Source: Streptomyces sp. NRRL S-340
Lineage (GTDB): Bacteria > Actinomycetota > Actinomycetes > Streptomycetales > Streptomycetaceae
Length of the DNA stretch: 64,000 nt
Direction: 5' to 3'
NCBI RefSeq assembly: GCF_000720185.1
Contig: NZ_JOIY01000003.1
Location: 1 to 64,000, forward strand
Shown: piece after piece, positions 26,708 to 34,964 of the stretch
How positions within the stretch are numbered: the stretch's first letter is position 1
Layout of the letters: every line of letters starts with the position of its first letter
The notes under the pieces: model-generated
Seen by the model: the letters and a program-made list of their open reading frames with translations, nothing else
What the model was told of the DNA's origin: nothing
Database searches by the model: none
Position numbers and translations under genes: made by a program

Positions 26708-26968
26708 TCAGGCTGGTGGCGATCGCGGTGAAGGCGAGGAAGCGCTCGGCCTTGCGTTCGTAGCGTCGGGACGGTCGCCCGCTGCCTGCCAGTCAGGACA
26801 TGGTGCGCTCGACCACCCAGCGGGTTCATCGAGGATCACGCGAGGCAGCCGGGCCAGCACGCGGAGCTGCGACCACTGGGCGAACCTGCGGTGGACTGTC
26901 GACCACGCCGGACGGAGCACGTGCGGCAACTGCCGCCAGGAACAGCCAGTCGCCGCCGCGAACACGAT
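26692..26968 (-). pseudogene. IS5-family transposase, internally deleted
   Basis: The N-terminal piece FAAATGCSWRQLPHVLRPAW, STVHRRFAQWSQLRVLARLP (26825-26968) is fused directly to the C-terminal piece RWVVERTMS*LAGSGRPSRR, YERKAERFLAFTAIATSLIN (26692-26825). The whole DDE middle is missing, the join is out of frame, and a TGA at 26793-26795 replaces the conserved Trp of ERTMSW. It overlaps the 3' end of the hxlR-type gene by 16 bases. Confidence 0.75.
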
Positions 26969-27422
26969 CGGCGCCGGCACCTCACGATCACCGGCCCGCC
27001 GACGCCGTCGCCCTGCGGACGTACCACCACCCGCCCCGGCACCGCCCGCCGAAACAGATGCCCCACGGCTCTGCACGCAGACTCTTGTCGCCATGTCCGG
27101 CCCGGCGAGCTCGGCCCCGAGGGGGCTGTGGTAGGAACGCTTGAAGTGGGCAGCGTGGCCTGGAGGTGGGAGATGCACGAGCGGAACTGCGTGGGGAGAG
27201 CGCGTGCCCTGCAGCAGCGTGAGACAGCTCGACGCATGGTTGCGGATGCCCGTTGGATGCGCGCAGGTGCTCAGCGGGCCTTGGTCGCGGGCGAGCGAGT
27301 TCATGCGGACCAGAGGAAGATGTCTGCGACATGGAGTCCGGCCAAGTAGATGGTGGCCGTCTTAGCTCTGCGCCCCGGTCGTCAAACACCCAGGCGGCGC
27401 TTCAACTACACGGAGGTAGCCC
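26969..27422. other. stretch with no supported gene
   Basis: No recognisable protein on either strand. The 3' end supplies the promoter and ribosome site of the next gene. Confidence 0.35.
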
Positions 27423-28022
27423 ATGGAGTGGGGAACTGTCGTCAGCGTTGCCGTCGGCGGGCTTATAGGCCTCAGCGGCGACACCATCGGAAGGATCGGC
27501 GCCCGTCGCCAGGCCCAGAGGGCCCGGCAGGAGTACTTGGAGGACGCGGAGGCGGCCCGGCGACGAGCCATCGAAGACGAGAGCAGGGCCGCCAAGGCAG
27601 ACCGGGAGCGCAGCGCGGTCGAGAACATCCTGGGCGCCTACTTGGAACATCCCATCATGCTTCTCAACCAGCCGTCCGACGACACTGTGGAGAGCGCCAC
27701 CAAGATATGCGCCACCCTGGGATTCGAGCAGTCGTTCTTGTTGGACAAAGAGCTACGCCTCCGCATCGCGGAAATCTGCTACCTCGTGGACATGGCCCTG
27801 TCCGACAGTGTGCCCGGATACTCCCTGCCGGAAGTTGCGTTCCTGTCCCGGAGCGAGACCCGCATGCTGATGGGGGCTTGGTCGAGGGGAGACGCTCTGC
27901 CTGATTCGATTGAGGGCTGGCGGCAAATTCGGCAGCTACGTCCCGACATCGAAGCCCAGTGGCAGGCAAAACTACGAGACAACGGTTCATCGATCGTTGT
28001 GCCCCCACTCTCCATCTACTGA
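27423..28022 (+). CDS. hypothetical membrane-anchored coiled-coil protein
   Basis: A 199-residue protein with an excellent ribosome site (CGGAGG, 7 bases before ATG). Residues 3-20 are hydrophobic (GTVVSVAVGGLIGLSGDTIG) and could anchor the protein. Residues 26-68 are a charged helix (RRQAQRARQEYLEDAEAARR, RAIEDESRAAKADRERSAVE) likely to form a coiled coil. The rest is a globular domain without recognised motifs. Base usage matches real genes. Function unknown. Confidence 0.65.
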   Translation: MEWGTVVSVAVGGLIGLSGDTIGRIGARRQAQRARQEYLEDAEAARRRAIEDESRAAKADRERSAVENILGAYLEHPIMLLNQPSDDTVESATKICATLGFEQSFLLDKELRLRIAEICYLVDMALSDSVPGYSLPEVAFLSRSETRMLMGAWSRGDALPDSIEGWRQIRQLRPDIEAQWQAKLRDNGSSIVVPPLSIY

Positions 28023-28037
28023 CGCGCGGGGGTCGCC

Positions 28038-28319
28038 CTACGAACCGGCGCAGGCCGACCGTGGGACTGGGGCCACAACCCAACCATCACGAGGCGGTCG
28101 CCTCGTGATGCCGAACACGACCGCGGCGTAAAAGCCGGGGGCGCCGATGGCGACGGTGACCGGCACAGCGAGCGCCGGGCAGCGGTGGACGGCGTAGCCG
28201 AAGCCGACGGCCAGGGCCAGGCCGACGAGGGCCAAGAGCAGCGCGACGAACAGCTGCTCCCCGCGGACGCGGAGAGGACAAGCTGTCCCGTGCGGGCCTG
28301 TCCCCGTGGTCCGGCTCAC
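28038..28319 (-). CDS. possible small membrane protein
   Basis: The minus strand encodes two hydrophobic helices (LFVALLLALVGLALAVGFGY and VPVTVAIGAPGFYAAVVFGI) ending in a basic tail. The N-terminal 24 codons overlap the CRISPR repeats and are unlikely to be translated, so the true start may lie near 28250 or the gene may be a 3' relic. No family recognised. Confidence 0.35.
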   Translation of the reverse strand: MSRTTGTGPHGTACPLRVRGEQLFVALLLALVGLALAVGFGYAVHRCPALAVPVTVAIGAPGFYAAVVFGITRRPPRDGWVVAPVPRSACAGS

Positions 28320-28401
28320 CTCCGCTCGCGCGGAGAGGACGTCACCGCGTGATAGAGATCCTTGGCATCGGCCGGCTCACCTCCGCTCACGCGGAGAGGA
28401 C
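28251..28401 (-). CRISPR. mini CRISPR array, type I-E-like repeats, three repeats and two spacers
   Basis: 29-bp repeats lie at 28373-28401, 28312-28340 and, degenerate, at 28251-28279. The first two differ at one base; the third matches at about 21 of 29 positions. Both spacers (28341-28372 and 28280-28311) are exactly 32 bp. On the minus strand the repeat reads GTCCTCTCCGC...GCGGAGGTGAGCCG with a CTCCGC/GCGGAG stem, 5 bases before and 8 after, the type I-E layout. The degenerate copy is then the trailer-end repeat. No cas gene occurs in the window, and the leader side is cut by an IS630 relic. Confidence 0.85.
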
Positions 28402-28433
28402 TCGGTGGCAACCGGCGCTTGGCGTCCATCGCT

Positions 28434-28461
28434 GGTCCGCCCAGCCGTGAGCCAGCGGACC
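28434..28461. repeat. 7-bp inverted repeat on the leader side of the CRISPR array
   Basis: GGTCCGC (28434-28440) and GCGGACC (28455-28461), starting exactly 32 bases after the first repeat and ending where IS630 similarity begins. It could be an IS terminus or a leftover of the leader. Confidence 0.35.
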
Positions 28462-28464
28462 ACG

Positions 28465-28699
28465 CGACCTGGAGCCTGACCAAGCTGGCGGACTTCCTGG
28501 TCGCCGAGGGAGTGGTCGACGACATCAGCCATGAGGGCCTGCGCATCCCGCTCCGCGAGGAAGGTGTCCCTTTCAGCGCCTGAAGACCTGGGAGACCTCC
28601 CGCGGCCCTAACTACGCGGCCAAGCAGGCACGAGTGGAACACCTCCATACCATCGCCGACGGCGAGGTCATACCCGAGGACGATGAGCCCGAACTCGGA
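28465..28699 (+). pseudogene. IS630-family transposase fragment
   Basis: Closely matches the middle of the IS630 copy at 29955-30190: TWSLTKLADFLVAEGVVDDI, SHEGLRIPLREEGV, KTWETSRGPNYAAKQARVEH, IADGEVIPEDDEPELG. One base is missing in the CCTTTCAGC tract, shifting the frame. Both ends are lost. Confidence 0.8.
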
Positions 28700-28869
28700 C
28701 GTCCCGCCTGGCAGCCCTCCGGCCAGCCGGGTAGAACTCAGGCCGCCCGTCGGGCAACAGTATTTTTGGCATTGCCGTGACGCACAGTGAGGTAGTAACG
28801 TTGATCATGTGACTGCCGGGTCGGCCATAGACCATACACCAGTGAGGCACCCGGCCTCGGCGTGAGCAC

Positions 28870-28892
28870 GAGGCGGGCAAGAGCCCCGCCTC
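28870..28892 (+). terminator. hairpin upstream of the VOC gene
   Basis: GAGGCGGG (28870-28877) / CCCGCCTC (28885-28892) followed by TTCTCCTT. A terminator for transcription from the left, or an attenuator in the leader of the VOC gene. Confidence 0.45.
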
Positions 28893-28968
28893 TTCTCCTT
28901 GTCTTCCCTCCCAGCGCCCACACGCGGCGCTCCACAGCGGATCCCACAACTCGGAGACACGTCCACAC

Positions 28969-29394
28969 ATGTCACATTCCCAGCAGCACCAGCATGAACC
29001 CGAACTGCTGTCTACCGTCCAGCTGAACCACACCGCGGTCTACGCTACGGACCGGCAGTTGTCGGCCGAGTTCGTCGCCACAATCCTGGGTCTGAAGGTC
29101 GGCGCCCCTTTCGGGCCGTTCTTGCCCGTTGACTTGGGCAACGGCGTGACACTCGACTACTACGAGAAGCGCGACGAGCCGGTCCAGCCACAGCACTACG
29201 CGTTCCTCGTGCCCGACAAGCAATTCGGCACCATGATCACCCGCCTGGAAACGGTCGGGGTCACCTACTACGCCGACCCCAACCACACCGAGCCCGGCCA
29301 GATCAATCGCCTATTCGGCGGTCGCGGCGCCTACTTCGACGACCCGAACGGCCACAACATGGAGATCATGACTCGGCCATACGCCCGGCCGTAA
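28969..29394 (+). CDS. VOC-superfamily (glyoxalase/bleomycin-resistance-like) protein
   Basis: A 141-residue single-module protein with the vicinal-oxygen-chelate metal ligands His21 (QLNHTAVYATDRQ), His76 (QPQHYAFLVPD) and Glu132 (GHNMEIMTRP). The motif FDDPNGHNMEI is typical. It could be a lyase, a dioxygenase or a drug-binding resistance protein; the sequence does not decide. It is flanked on both sides by IS630 relics. The ribosome site is weak, so the start is only moderately certain. Confidence 0.8.
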   Translation: MSHSQQHQHEPELLSTVQLNHTAVYATDRQLSAEFVATILGLKVGAPFGPFLPVDLGNGVTLDYYEKRDEPVQPQHYAFLVPDKQFGTMITRLETVGVTYYADPNHTEPGQINRLFGGRGAYFDDPNGHNMEIMTRPYARP

Positions 29395-29430
29395 CAGGCC
29401 GCCGAGCGGGGTCAGGTCCTCCCCGCCCAA

Positions 29431-29490
29431 CGACTCCCCAGCGCCCCGCCCGAACCAACGCCCGGGATACGCGAGGTAGCTGGGGAGTCG
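29431..29490. repeat. 12-bp perfect inverted repeat with 36-base loop
   Basis: CGACTCCCCAGC (29431-29442) and GCTGGGGAGTCG (29479-29490), 36 bases after the VOC stop. Probably a terminator with a large loop, otherwise a mobile-element end. Confidence 0.5.
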
Positions 29491-29621
29491 CTTGGCGTCG
29501 GTGTCCGCTCGCACTCAGTGGGCCGAATTCGCCAACAGCGCCGTAGCAGCGAACCTTCGCCCTGTTCTGACACACCGTCCGGAAGCTGTGCTGGACGACA
29601 CGTTGCCGTCATCCTGTCAGG

Positions 29622-30662
29622 GTGGCGGAACGAGTGCGCGTACGCGAGATCGATGATGCCGAGGGCCAAAAGCTGTTGCAGGTCATCCGCAGGGGCACCG
29701 GGTCGGTGGTGACCTGGCGGCGGGCCCAGATGGTGCTGCTGTCCGCGCAGGGCATATGCCGGTGACGAGGATCGCTGAGGTGTCGTTCACTAGCGACGAC
29801 CGGGTCCGGGACGTGATCCACAACTTCAACGCTGACGACTTCGCCTCGTTGTATCCGAAGTACTCCGGAGGCCGGCCGAAGACGTTCACATTGCCCGAGC
29901 GTCGTGAGATCAAGAAGATCGCGAAGTCCAAGCCAGCTGAGCACGACCTGCCGTTCTCGACCTGGAGCCTGACCAAGCTCGCGGACTTCCCGGTCGCCGA
30001 GGGGGTGGTCGACGACATCAGCCACGAGGGCCTGCGCATCCTGCTCCGCGAGGAAGGCGTTTCGTTTCAACGCATGAAGACCTGGAAGACCTCCCGCGAC
30101 CCCGACTACGCGGCCAAGAAGGCACGGGTCGAGCACCTCTACGCGATCGCCGACGGCGAGGTCATACCCGAACAGGGCGAGCCCGACGTCATCTTCTGCA
30201 TGGACGAATTCGGCCCGCTCAATCTCATGCCCCACCCCGTCCGGCAGTGGGCCGAACACGGCGGCAAGCACAAGGACCCCGACCGCGAACCACGCCACCG
30301 GCGCCGGGCCACCTACAACCGCTACGGCGGAGTTCGCCATACGCACTCCCTACCCGCCCTCGGTGCGGATCGCGATCGTGGCCGACAACTTCTCCCCGCA
30401 CCTGACGACGAAGCGATGCCAGCGCGTCGGTGACTGGGCCACCGCGAACAACGTCGAGATCGCCTACACCCCTACCAACAGCTCCTGGCTCAACCGGATC
30501 GAGGCCCAGTTCACCGCCCTGCGCTACTTCACCCTCGACGGCACCGACCACACCACCCACAAAGAACAAGGCAGCATGATCCGCCGCTACATCATCTGGC
30601 GAAACCACCACGCCGACGACCGGCGCCTACGCGCCGTCGTCGACAGGGCGAACGTTGCCTGA
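29622..30662 (+). pseudogene. IS630-family transposase, frameshifted and internally deleted
   Basis: GTG 29622 starts VAERVRVREIDDAEGQKLLQ, VVTWRRAQMVLLSAQG. A 2-base insertion (GGCATATG) near 29755 shifts the frame to MPVTRIAEVSFTSDDRVRDV, LYPKYSGGRPKTFTLPERRE and the first catalytic Asp in VIFCMDEFGPLNL. At about 30337 some codons are missing and the frame changes to PYPPSVRIAIVADNFSPHLT (second Asp) and AYTPTNSSWLNRIEAQFTAL (Glu). All DDE residues survive, but on three frames. Confidence 0.85.
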
Positions 30663-30744
30663 CACGGCACTAGAGACCCGCGGGGCCGGCGGCCCCCACG
30701 GCGGCGGACCGGCGCATGGGCAGGCGGCCGCGCCGCACGTACCG

Positions 30745-30788
30745 CGGGCCGCTCTTCCGGGTGGTGTTCCACCCGGAAGAGCGGCCCG
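30745..30788. terminator. 20-bp perfect stem, bidirectional terminator
   Basis: CGGGCCGCTCTTCCGGGTGG (30745-30764), loop TGTT, then its exact complement (30769-30788). It lies between the IS630 relic and the end of the minus-strand lectin gene and would stop transcripts from both sides. Confidence 0.85.
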
Positions 30789-30867
30789 TGATTTGGTTCC
30801 CGGTGCGCGGCCGCCGCGTCAGCACCCGAGCCCGGCCGGTGCGGCCTCTTTCCGGTCGGGTGCCGTG

Positions 30868-31764
30868 TCAGGAAGGGTCGCTGATGCCGTCGTCGCCGTT
30901 GAGTTCGCCGGGGTCGGCGGTGTAGGTACGGGGGCTGATCCTGTTGCCTCGTCCCGGACGAACAGTTCGATGTTGCCCCTCTTGCGGGAGACGGCCGCGG
31001 GGGCGTCGTCGGTGCCGATGACGCCGAGGTCGAGCCACTCGCTCCATGCCTGCCCATTACAGAAGCGGTGCAGGAGGTTGTGGTCCCAGCTCTTGGCGAA
31101 CACGTCGAGCCGGTTGGGGCCCCAGGTCGAGACGGCGGGCCCGGACAGGAACCGGGAGCCGATCTCACGCCAGTTCTCCCAGGTGTTCCCGTTCTGGACG
31201 CGGTGGAAGAGCTTGATGGAGGAGGCGCCGCGGGCGACCAGGTCGAGCCGGTCGGTGCCCCAGGACGCGGCGCCCATCCGGCCTGCATCGTGGCACGATC
31301 GAGGCGTAGGGACCCCAAGAGCGGCTGCCCGGATACGTCGCCTGCAGAACGTTGTTGGTCGCGCCGAGGGTGAACAGGTCGATAGGGCTGTAGCTGTTGT
31401 TGCCGGCGTCGTTGGGTGGGGCGGCGGCCAGGCCGCCCCACGCCTCGAGGTTCTCGACCGTCTTGGTCCAGCCGCCCCAGCCGGAGCCCTCGGTGAAGTC
31501 CTTGCGGTAGGTGATCTGCTTGCCGCCCACCGCGTAGAGGGCGTAGGAGGTCGAGCGGATGGCGACGAGGGCCGGGTCGTAGGTCGAACTGCCGCCGAGG
31601 TCCTCCCAGTCGCCCCAGCCGCCCGTCTCGTCCCAGGACCGGAACCTGATCTCGTTCTTCGCTCCACGTCCCACCACGGCCATGTTCTCCGGGACGCGGG
31701 AGGCGGCGCTGGGCGCCGAGATGATGGGGCCCTCCAGCTCGTTCCAGTTGCTCCAGGTTCCCAT
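30868..31764 (-). pseudogene. PLL-type beta-propeller lectin, two frameshifts
   Basis: ATG 31764 starts MGTWSNWNELEGPIISAPSA, with no signal peptide. Repeated blades follow (WDETGGWGDWEDLGG; SGWGGWTKTVENLEAWGG). Near 31300 the frame changes and continues GRMGAASWGTDRLDLVARGA, NTWENWREIGSRFLSGPAVS, WGPNRLDVFAKSWDHNLLHR. Near 30951 it changes again to ISPRTYTADPGELNGDDGIS and stops at 30868. The W..W..LGG repeats and SWGxxRLDxF motifs match PLL/fucolectin-like seven-bladed propellers. All parts are present, so only two one-base errors separate it from a full gene. Confidence 0.7.
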
Positions 31765-31799
31765 GGCTTTCACGGCTCCTTGCTGTTCGGTCGGAAACG

Positions 31800-31960
31800 C
31801 CGGCCGCCCCGTGGCCGCCATGCACATCGCCCTGCACGCCGCCCACCGCACCCGCGAGGAATGCGTCTCCGTCCTCCTGCCCGCCCTGCGCCGCACCGCC
31901 GCCCGCATCGAGGCCGACCTCCGCACGGACACCCGCTTCACCCGCGTGCCCCTCACCTGA
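31800..31960 (+). pseudogene. IclR-family regulator C-terminal fragment
   Basis: The plus strand reads AGRPVAAMHIALHAAHRTRE, ECVSVLLPALRRTAARIEAD and a stop, the last two helices of an IclR effector domain (VAALNVxxHA...LLPxLRxTAxxIEADL). The rest of the gene is absent. Confidence 0.55.
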
Positions 31961-32083
31961 CCGGGCCGTCCGGCGCGGCACCGGACACGGTCCCGGAAGG
32001 CCGCCGGGCATCGAGGAGCCCCGGCCGGCCGAGGGCGACCAGCCGGGGCGGCACGGCACGGCGAGCGGACGCCCGCCGCCTCG

Positions 32084-32575
32084 TCAGCCGGGGATCGACG
32101 TCGTCAGGTACCACTGCTGGTACGGATTGTCCGGGCCGTACTGGTTCAGGTACGCCTTCCCCTTGGCGTCCGAGTCCAGCGCGTTGCCTCCCGGGCTGAT
32201 GAGGCGGAGCTTGCCGGAGACGAACACCTCGTCCCAGAGTTCGTTGGCGTCGATGTCGCACGGGCGCGTCTCCAGGAGGAGGGAGAAGGGCGTCGTCGGC
32301 TTCAGGCACCGGGCCGAGCTCGTGTTCTTGAGCTGGATCTTCCCGTTGACGACGTGGTACTCCCAGCGCTGGCTCGCCGCGGTGGTCGAACAGGACGAGG
32401 TATAGACGCCGCCGATGCCGTTGGCGTCGAGGCAGCGTCCGGTCTGGGCGTTCTGGAGCCGCCAGACACCGCCGCCGGGGCCGCCGGCCGCGTGGGCGGT
32501 CGCGGTGCCGGTCAGCAGCAGCGCGGCCGCTCCTGCGGTGGCGGCGACGCCGCCGAGAGCCTTCCGGATGTTCAT
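32084..32575 (-). CDS. secreted ricin-B-type (beta-trefoil) lectin
   Basis: A 163-residue exported protein. The signal peptide is 1-30 (MNIRKALGGVAATAGAAALL ... AHAAG). The mature part is about one beta-trefoil with three repeats: RLQNAQTGRCLDANGIGGVY, QRWEYHVVNGKIQLKNTSSA then RCLKP, and LRLISPGGNALDSDAKGKAY with NPYQQWYL at the end. QxW and CLD signatures are present. It is a paralogue of the gene just upstream and probably in the same transcript. It likely binds glycans outside the cell. Confidence 0.85.
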   Translation of the reverse strand: MNIRKALGGVAATAGAAALLLTGTATAHAAGGPGGGVWRLQNAQTGRCLDANGIGGVYTSSCSTTAASQRWEYHVVNGKIQLKNTSSARCLKPTTPFSLLLETRPCDIDANELWDEVFVSGKLRLISPGGNALDSDAKGKAYLNQYGPDNPYQQWYLTTSIPG

Positions 32576-32675
32576 GGCTTTATCTCCTCGGTGAGCGGGT
32601 GACGCTGGGTGCGGGAATCGGTGCGGGGGCTTCTCCGGCCCGCTCGGTGTTCGACGGTGCCGGGCCGGTGTGCCG

Positions 32676-33161
32676 TCACGCGCTCGTGGCGCTGGGGAGC
32701 CACTGCTGGTAGGGATTGTCCGGGCCGTACTCCTTGGCGTAGGCGTTGCCCTTGGCGTTCGAGTCCAGCGCCTTGTCGCTGAAGGGGTCGACGAACCGGT
32801 ACGTGCCGTCGACCACCAATTCCCACCAGAGCGAGGCGTTGGCGCAGGCCGGAGCGGTTTCGAGCTGCTTGTCCTCCAGATTGAGGGGATTCACCCAGAG
32901 GCATCGGCGGGTGGCGACATTGCGGAGCAGTACCTTGCCGTCCTGAACCGCCCGCTGCCACTTCTGGTACGGGTTGTCCGCGCCGCAGGCCTTGGTGTAC
33001 ACGTTTCCCTTCGCGTCGGAGTCGAGGCAGAGTTTGGTGGATGCGTTCTTGTACTGCCAGACATCCCCGGCGGCGTGGGCGGCCGGGGCGGTACCCACGG
33101 TGAGCAGAATACTGGCCCCCGCGGTGACCAAAGCGCCCGCGAGCTTCGCGTGAGTATTCAT
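32676..33161 (-). CDS. secreted ricin-B-type (beta-trefoil) lectin, paralogue
   Basis: A 161-residue exported protein. ATG 33161 was chosen (GAAAGAGG upstream) over an in-frame ATG ten codons earlier without a site. The signal peptide spans about 1-31 (MNTHAKLAGALVTAGASILL ... AAHAAG). The trefoil repeats are WQYKNASTKLCLDSDAKGNV, NPYQKWQRAVQDGKVLLRNV, RCLWVNP and KALDSNAKGNAYAKEYGPDN with PYQQW. The LDSDAKGxxY and GPDNPYQQW elements are shared with the next gene. A repeated CTAAYG element lies 60 bases upstream. Confidence 0.85.
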   Translation of the reverse strand: MNTHAKLAGALVTAGASILLTVGTAPAAHAAGDVWQYKNASTKLCLDSDAKGNVYTKACGADNPYQKWQRAVQDGKVLLRNVATRRCLWVNPLNLEDKQLETAPACANASLWWELVVDGTYRFVDPFSDKALDSNAKGNAYAKEYGPDNPYQQWLPSATSA

Positions 33162-33221
33162 ACGACCTCTTTCTCGGGTGAATGGAAACATTGAATCCGC
33201 TGAATAGGTTGTCCCCGCGAA

Positions 33222-33238
33222 CTAACGTTTCACTAATG
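33222..33238. promoter_or_regulatory. shared 17-bp promoter motif, site 1
   Basis: CTAACGTTTCACTAATG: two CTAAYG half-sites spaced 11 bases, upstream of the lectin gene starting at 33161. It matches the site at 36381-36397 on the other strand at 14 of 17 positions. A likely target of the LuxR-type regulator between them. Confidence 0.5.
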
Positions 33239-33360
33239 CTCCACAGGGAGAACGAAAGGCGCTTCCGGGGCGAAGAAAACAGGCCCTGCGACACCCTGTG
33301 TCCGAATTCAGGACGCTGGCTCGGAATTACCCGTCCGCTCGGGCCGGATCGCTGACCCCC

Positions 33361-34323
33361 TCAGATCCAGCCGCGCTCCCGGGCGCGCAGCGCGGCCTGG
33401 AAGCGGTTGTCGGCGTCGAGCCTCGCCATGAGCCGGGCCACGTACTTGCGGTAGGTCCGCAGCGCCATGTTGAGCTGGCGGGCCCCGGTCTCGTCCTTGT
33501 CGACGAGGTAGAGGGTCTGGAGTATCTGCCGCTCGACCTCGGTGAGGGAGGGCAGGGCCTCCTCGGGGAGTTCCTGCGACGCCGCCCACATCCGTTCGAA
33601 GAGCGAGACCACCGTGCTCACGAGACCGGGCTCACGTGTCAGGAGCGCCCCGCGGGCCGTGTTCTGCGGGTCGATCGGAGTGAGCGCGACCGCCCGATCG
33701 CAGATGATCATGCGCTCGATGGGGTGCGGGGAGATACGGATCTCCGCGCCGCGGGCCACGAGTTCCCGCAGGTACACGAGGGTCGTCTCGTCCTGGAGGC
33801 AGGCCGACGCCATCAGCGTCCGCATCCGCACTCCCCGGCGCAGGATCCGCAGGTCGATCGGGCGGGAGATCTCGATCGACTCCGGGGTGAGCACCCCGAC
33901 CGGGTTGGTCGTCAGGTTCTCCGTGCGCGCGAAGAAGGTCACCTCGTCGATGGCGCTCCGTACGGCCTCCAGACCCTCGATCTGCCGGACCGCCGGACCG
34001 CCCGGCCCGGCCGCGTCCGCTGAGGCGTCCACCGTGCTCAGGTGCTCGACCACCCCGGCGCTGCGGACGGACTCCTGGAGCTCGTCCTGGAACTGGCCCA
34101 CCTGATGCTCGATCAGCCTCTCGACCGTCCGCTTCGGGGAGAGCGGCCGCAGACCGCCGGCCGGGGTGCGCACCGCGATGCCCAGCTCCAGCACCCGCGT
34201 GACCACGGCCGGATCGTGCCCGCCGGGGTCCTCGCGGTTTCTCAAAAGCGCCCGGTAGAGCTGCTCCTCCGGCTCGGAGACCCCCAGGAAACCGAGGGTG
34301 TTGGGGGCACCGTCCGGCTTCAT
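33361..34323 (-). CDS. LuxR-type (C-terminal HTH) regulator
   Basis: A 320-residue cytoplasmic regulator. Residues about 255-320 form the LuxR HTH (SLTEVERQILQTLYLVDKDE, TGARQLNMALRTYRKYVARL, MARLDADNRFQAALRARERG). The N-terminal half starts like other streptomycete TrmB/LuxR-type proteins (FLGVSEPEEQLYRALLRNRE), and the centre resembles a phospholipase-D-like sensor (VRSAIDEVTFFARTENL ... ARGAEIRISPHPIERMIICD). ATG 34323 is preferred; GTG 34332 is possible. It sits in the middle of the exported-protein cluster and is the obvious candidate controller. Confidence 0.8.
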   Translation of the reverse strand: MKPDGAPNTLGFLGVSEPEEQLYRALLRNREDPGGHDPAVVTRVLELGIAVRTPAGGLRPLSPKRTVERLIEHQVGQFQDELQESVRSAGVVEHLSTVDASADAAGPGGPAVRQIEGLEAVRSAIDEVTFFARTENLTTNPVGVLTPESIEISRPIDLRILRRGVRMRTLMASACLQDETTLVYLRELVARGAEIRISPHPIERMIICDRAVALTPIDPQNTARGALLTREPGLVSTVVSLFERMWAASQELPEEALPSLTEVERQILQTLYLVDKDETGARQLNMALRTYRKYVARLMARLDADNRFQAALRARERGWI

Positions 34324-34601
34324 CGCCACCACCGCGCAGTGACGCACCGGCCTGCGTACGAGGGCCGCGCGGCGGTGCGCCGGACCGCGCATGAGGGCCG
34401 CGCGGCGGCAGGGCCCCGCGGCGGGGGAGTGCAGGAAAGTGCACGGGAACAGGGTCGTTTGCTGCACGCCCGAGGCCCGCCAAAGGCCCCTCCCGGCGGG
34501 CAACATTCTCGGTGTGAGGGCGGCCCGCCAGAACGAGAACGGCGGGCCGGACCGAGCGAAACGAACCCGCCCAGCGACATCGCCCACCCAGGAGGAAACC
34601 C

Positions 34602-34790
34602 GTGAACCGCATCGCGGCCCGCATCGCGTCCGGCACCATCACCGCACTCCTGGTCGTGGGCGGTGCCGGAGTCGCCCAGGCCGACAGCACCGGCGCGGAC
34701 GGGGTCAGGCAGCCGGCGAGCGCCACGCAGACCGCGGTGCCCGGTCACGAGGCCGCCCCCGTCTCCCCGCTGACCAACGACTGGGGATGA
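34602..34790 (+). CDS. very small secreted peptide
   Basis: 62 codons from GTG 34602, after a strong AGGAGGAAA site. Residues 1-28 are a signal peptide (MNRIAARIASGTITALLVVG ... GVAQA). The mature part is about 34 residues, acidic/neutral, without cysteine (DSTGADGVRQPASATQTAVP ... SPLTNDWG). Function unknown. The strong ribosome site and neat signal peptide argue it is real. Confidence 0.65.
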   Translation: MNRIAARIASGTITALLVVGGAGVAQADSTGADGVRQPASATQTAVPGHEAAPVSPLTNDWG

Positions 34791-34964
34791 CCGGACCGGG
34801 GTGACGGCGGCCGCTCCGACCGGCCCCCCGCCCCCCGGACCCGCCGGCGCCTGCGAGCCGTACCCCCCGGCAGGTCTTCCCAGACTTCTCGTTCCACTCT
34901 CCACCCCTCCACCCCTCGTACGCCGGGCATCCCCATGCCCGAAACCACCTCGAAGGAGCACACC

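Noticed and set aside
22374..26795. Recoding of TGA as Trp
   Set aside because: Only decayed transposases and relics contain internal TGA. All healthy genes use TGA as a normal stop, often in ATGA overlaps.
28434..28462. A fourth CRISPR repeat
   Set aside because: Position is right (32 bases on) but fewer than half of the bases agree with the repeat.
34801..34964. A Pro-rich plus-strand frame before the secreted gene at 34965
   Set aside because: Low-complexity codons and no ribosome site. Part of it is the leader of the secreted gene.
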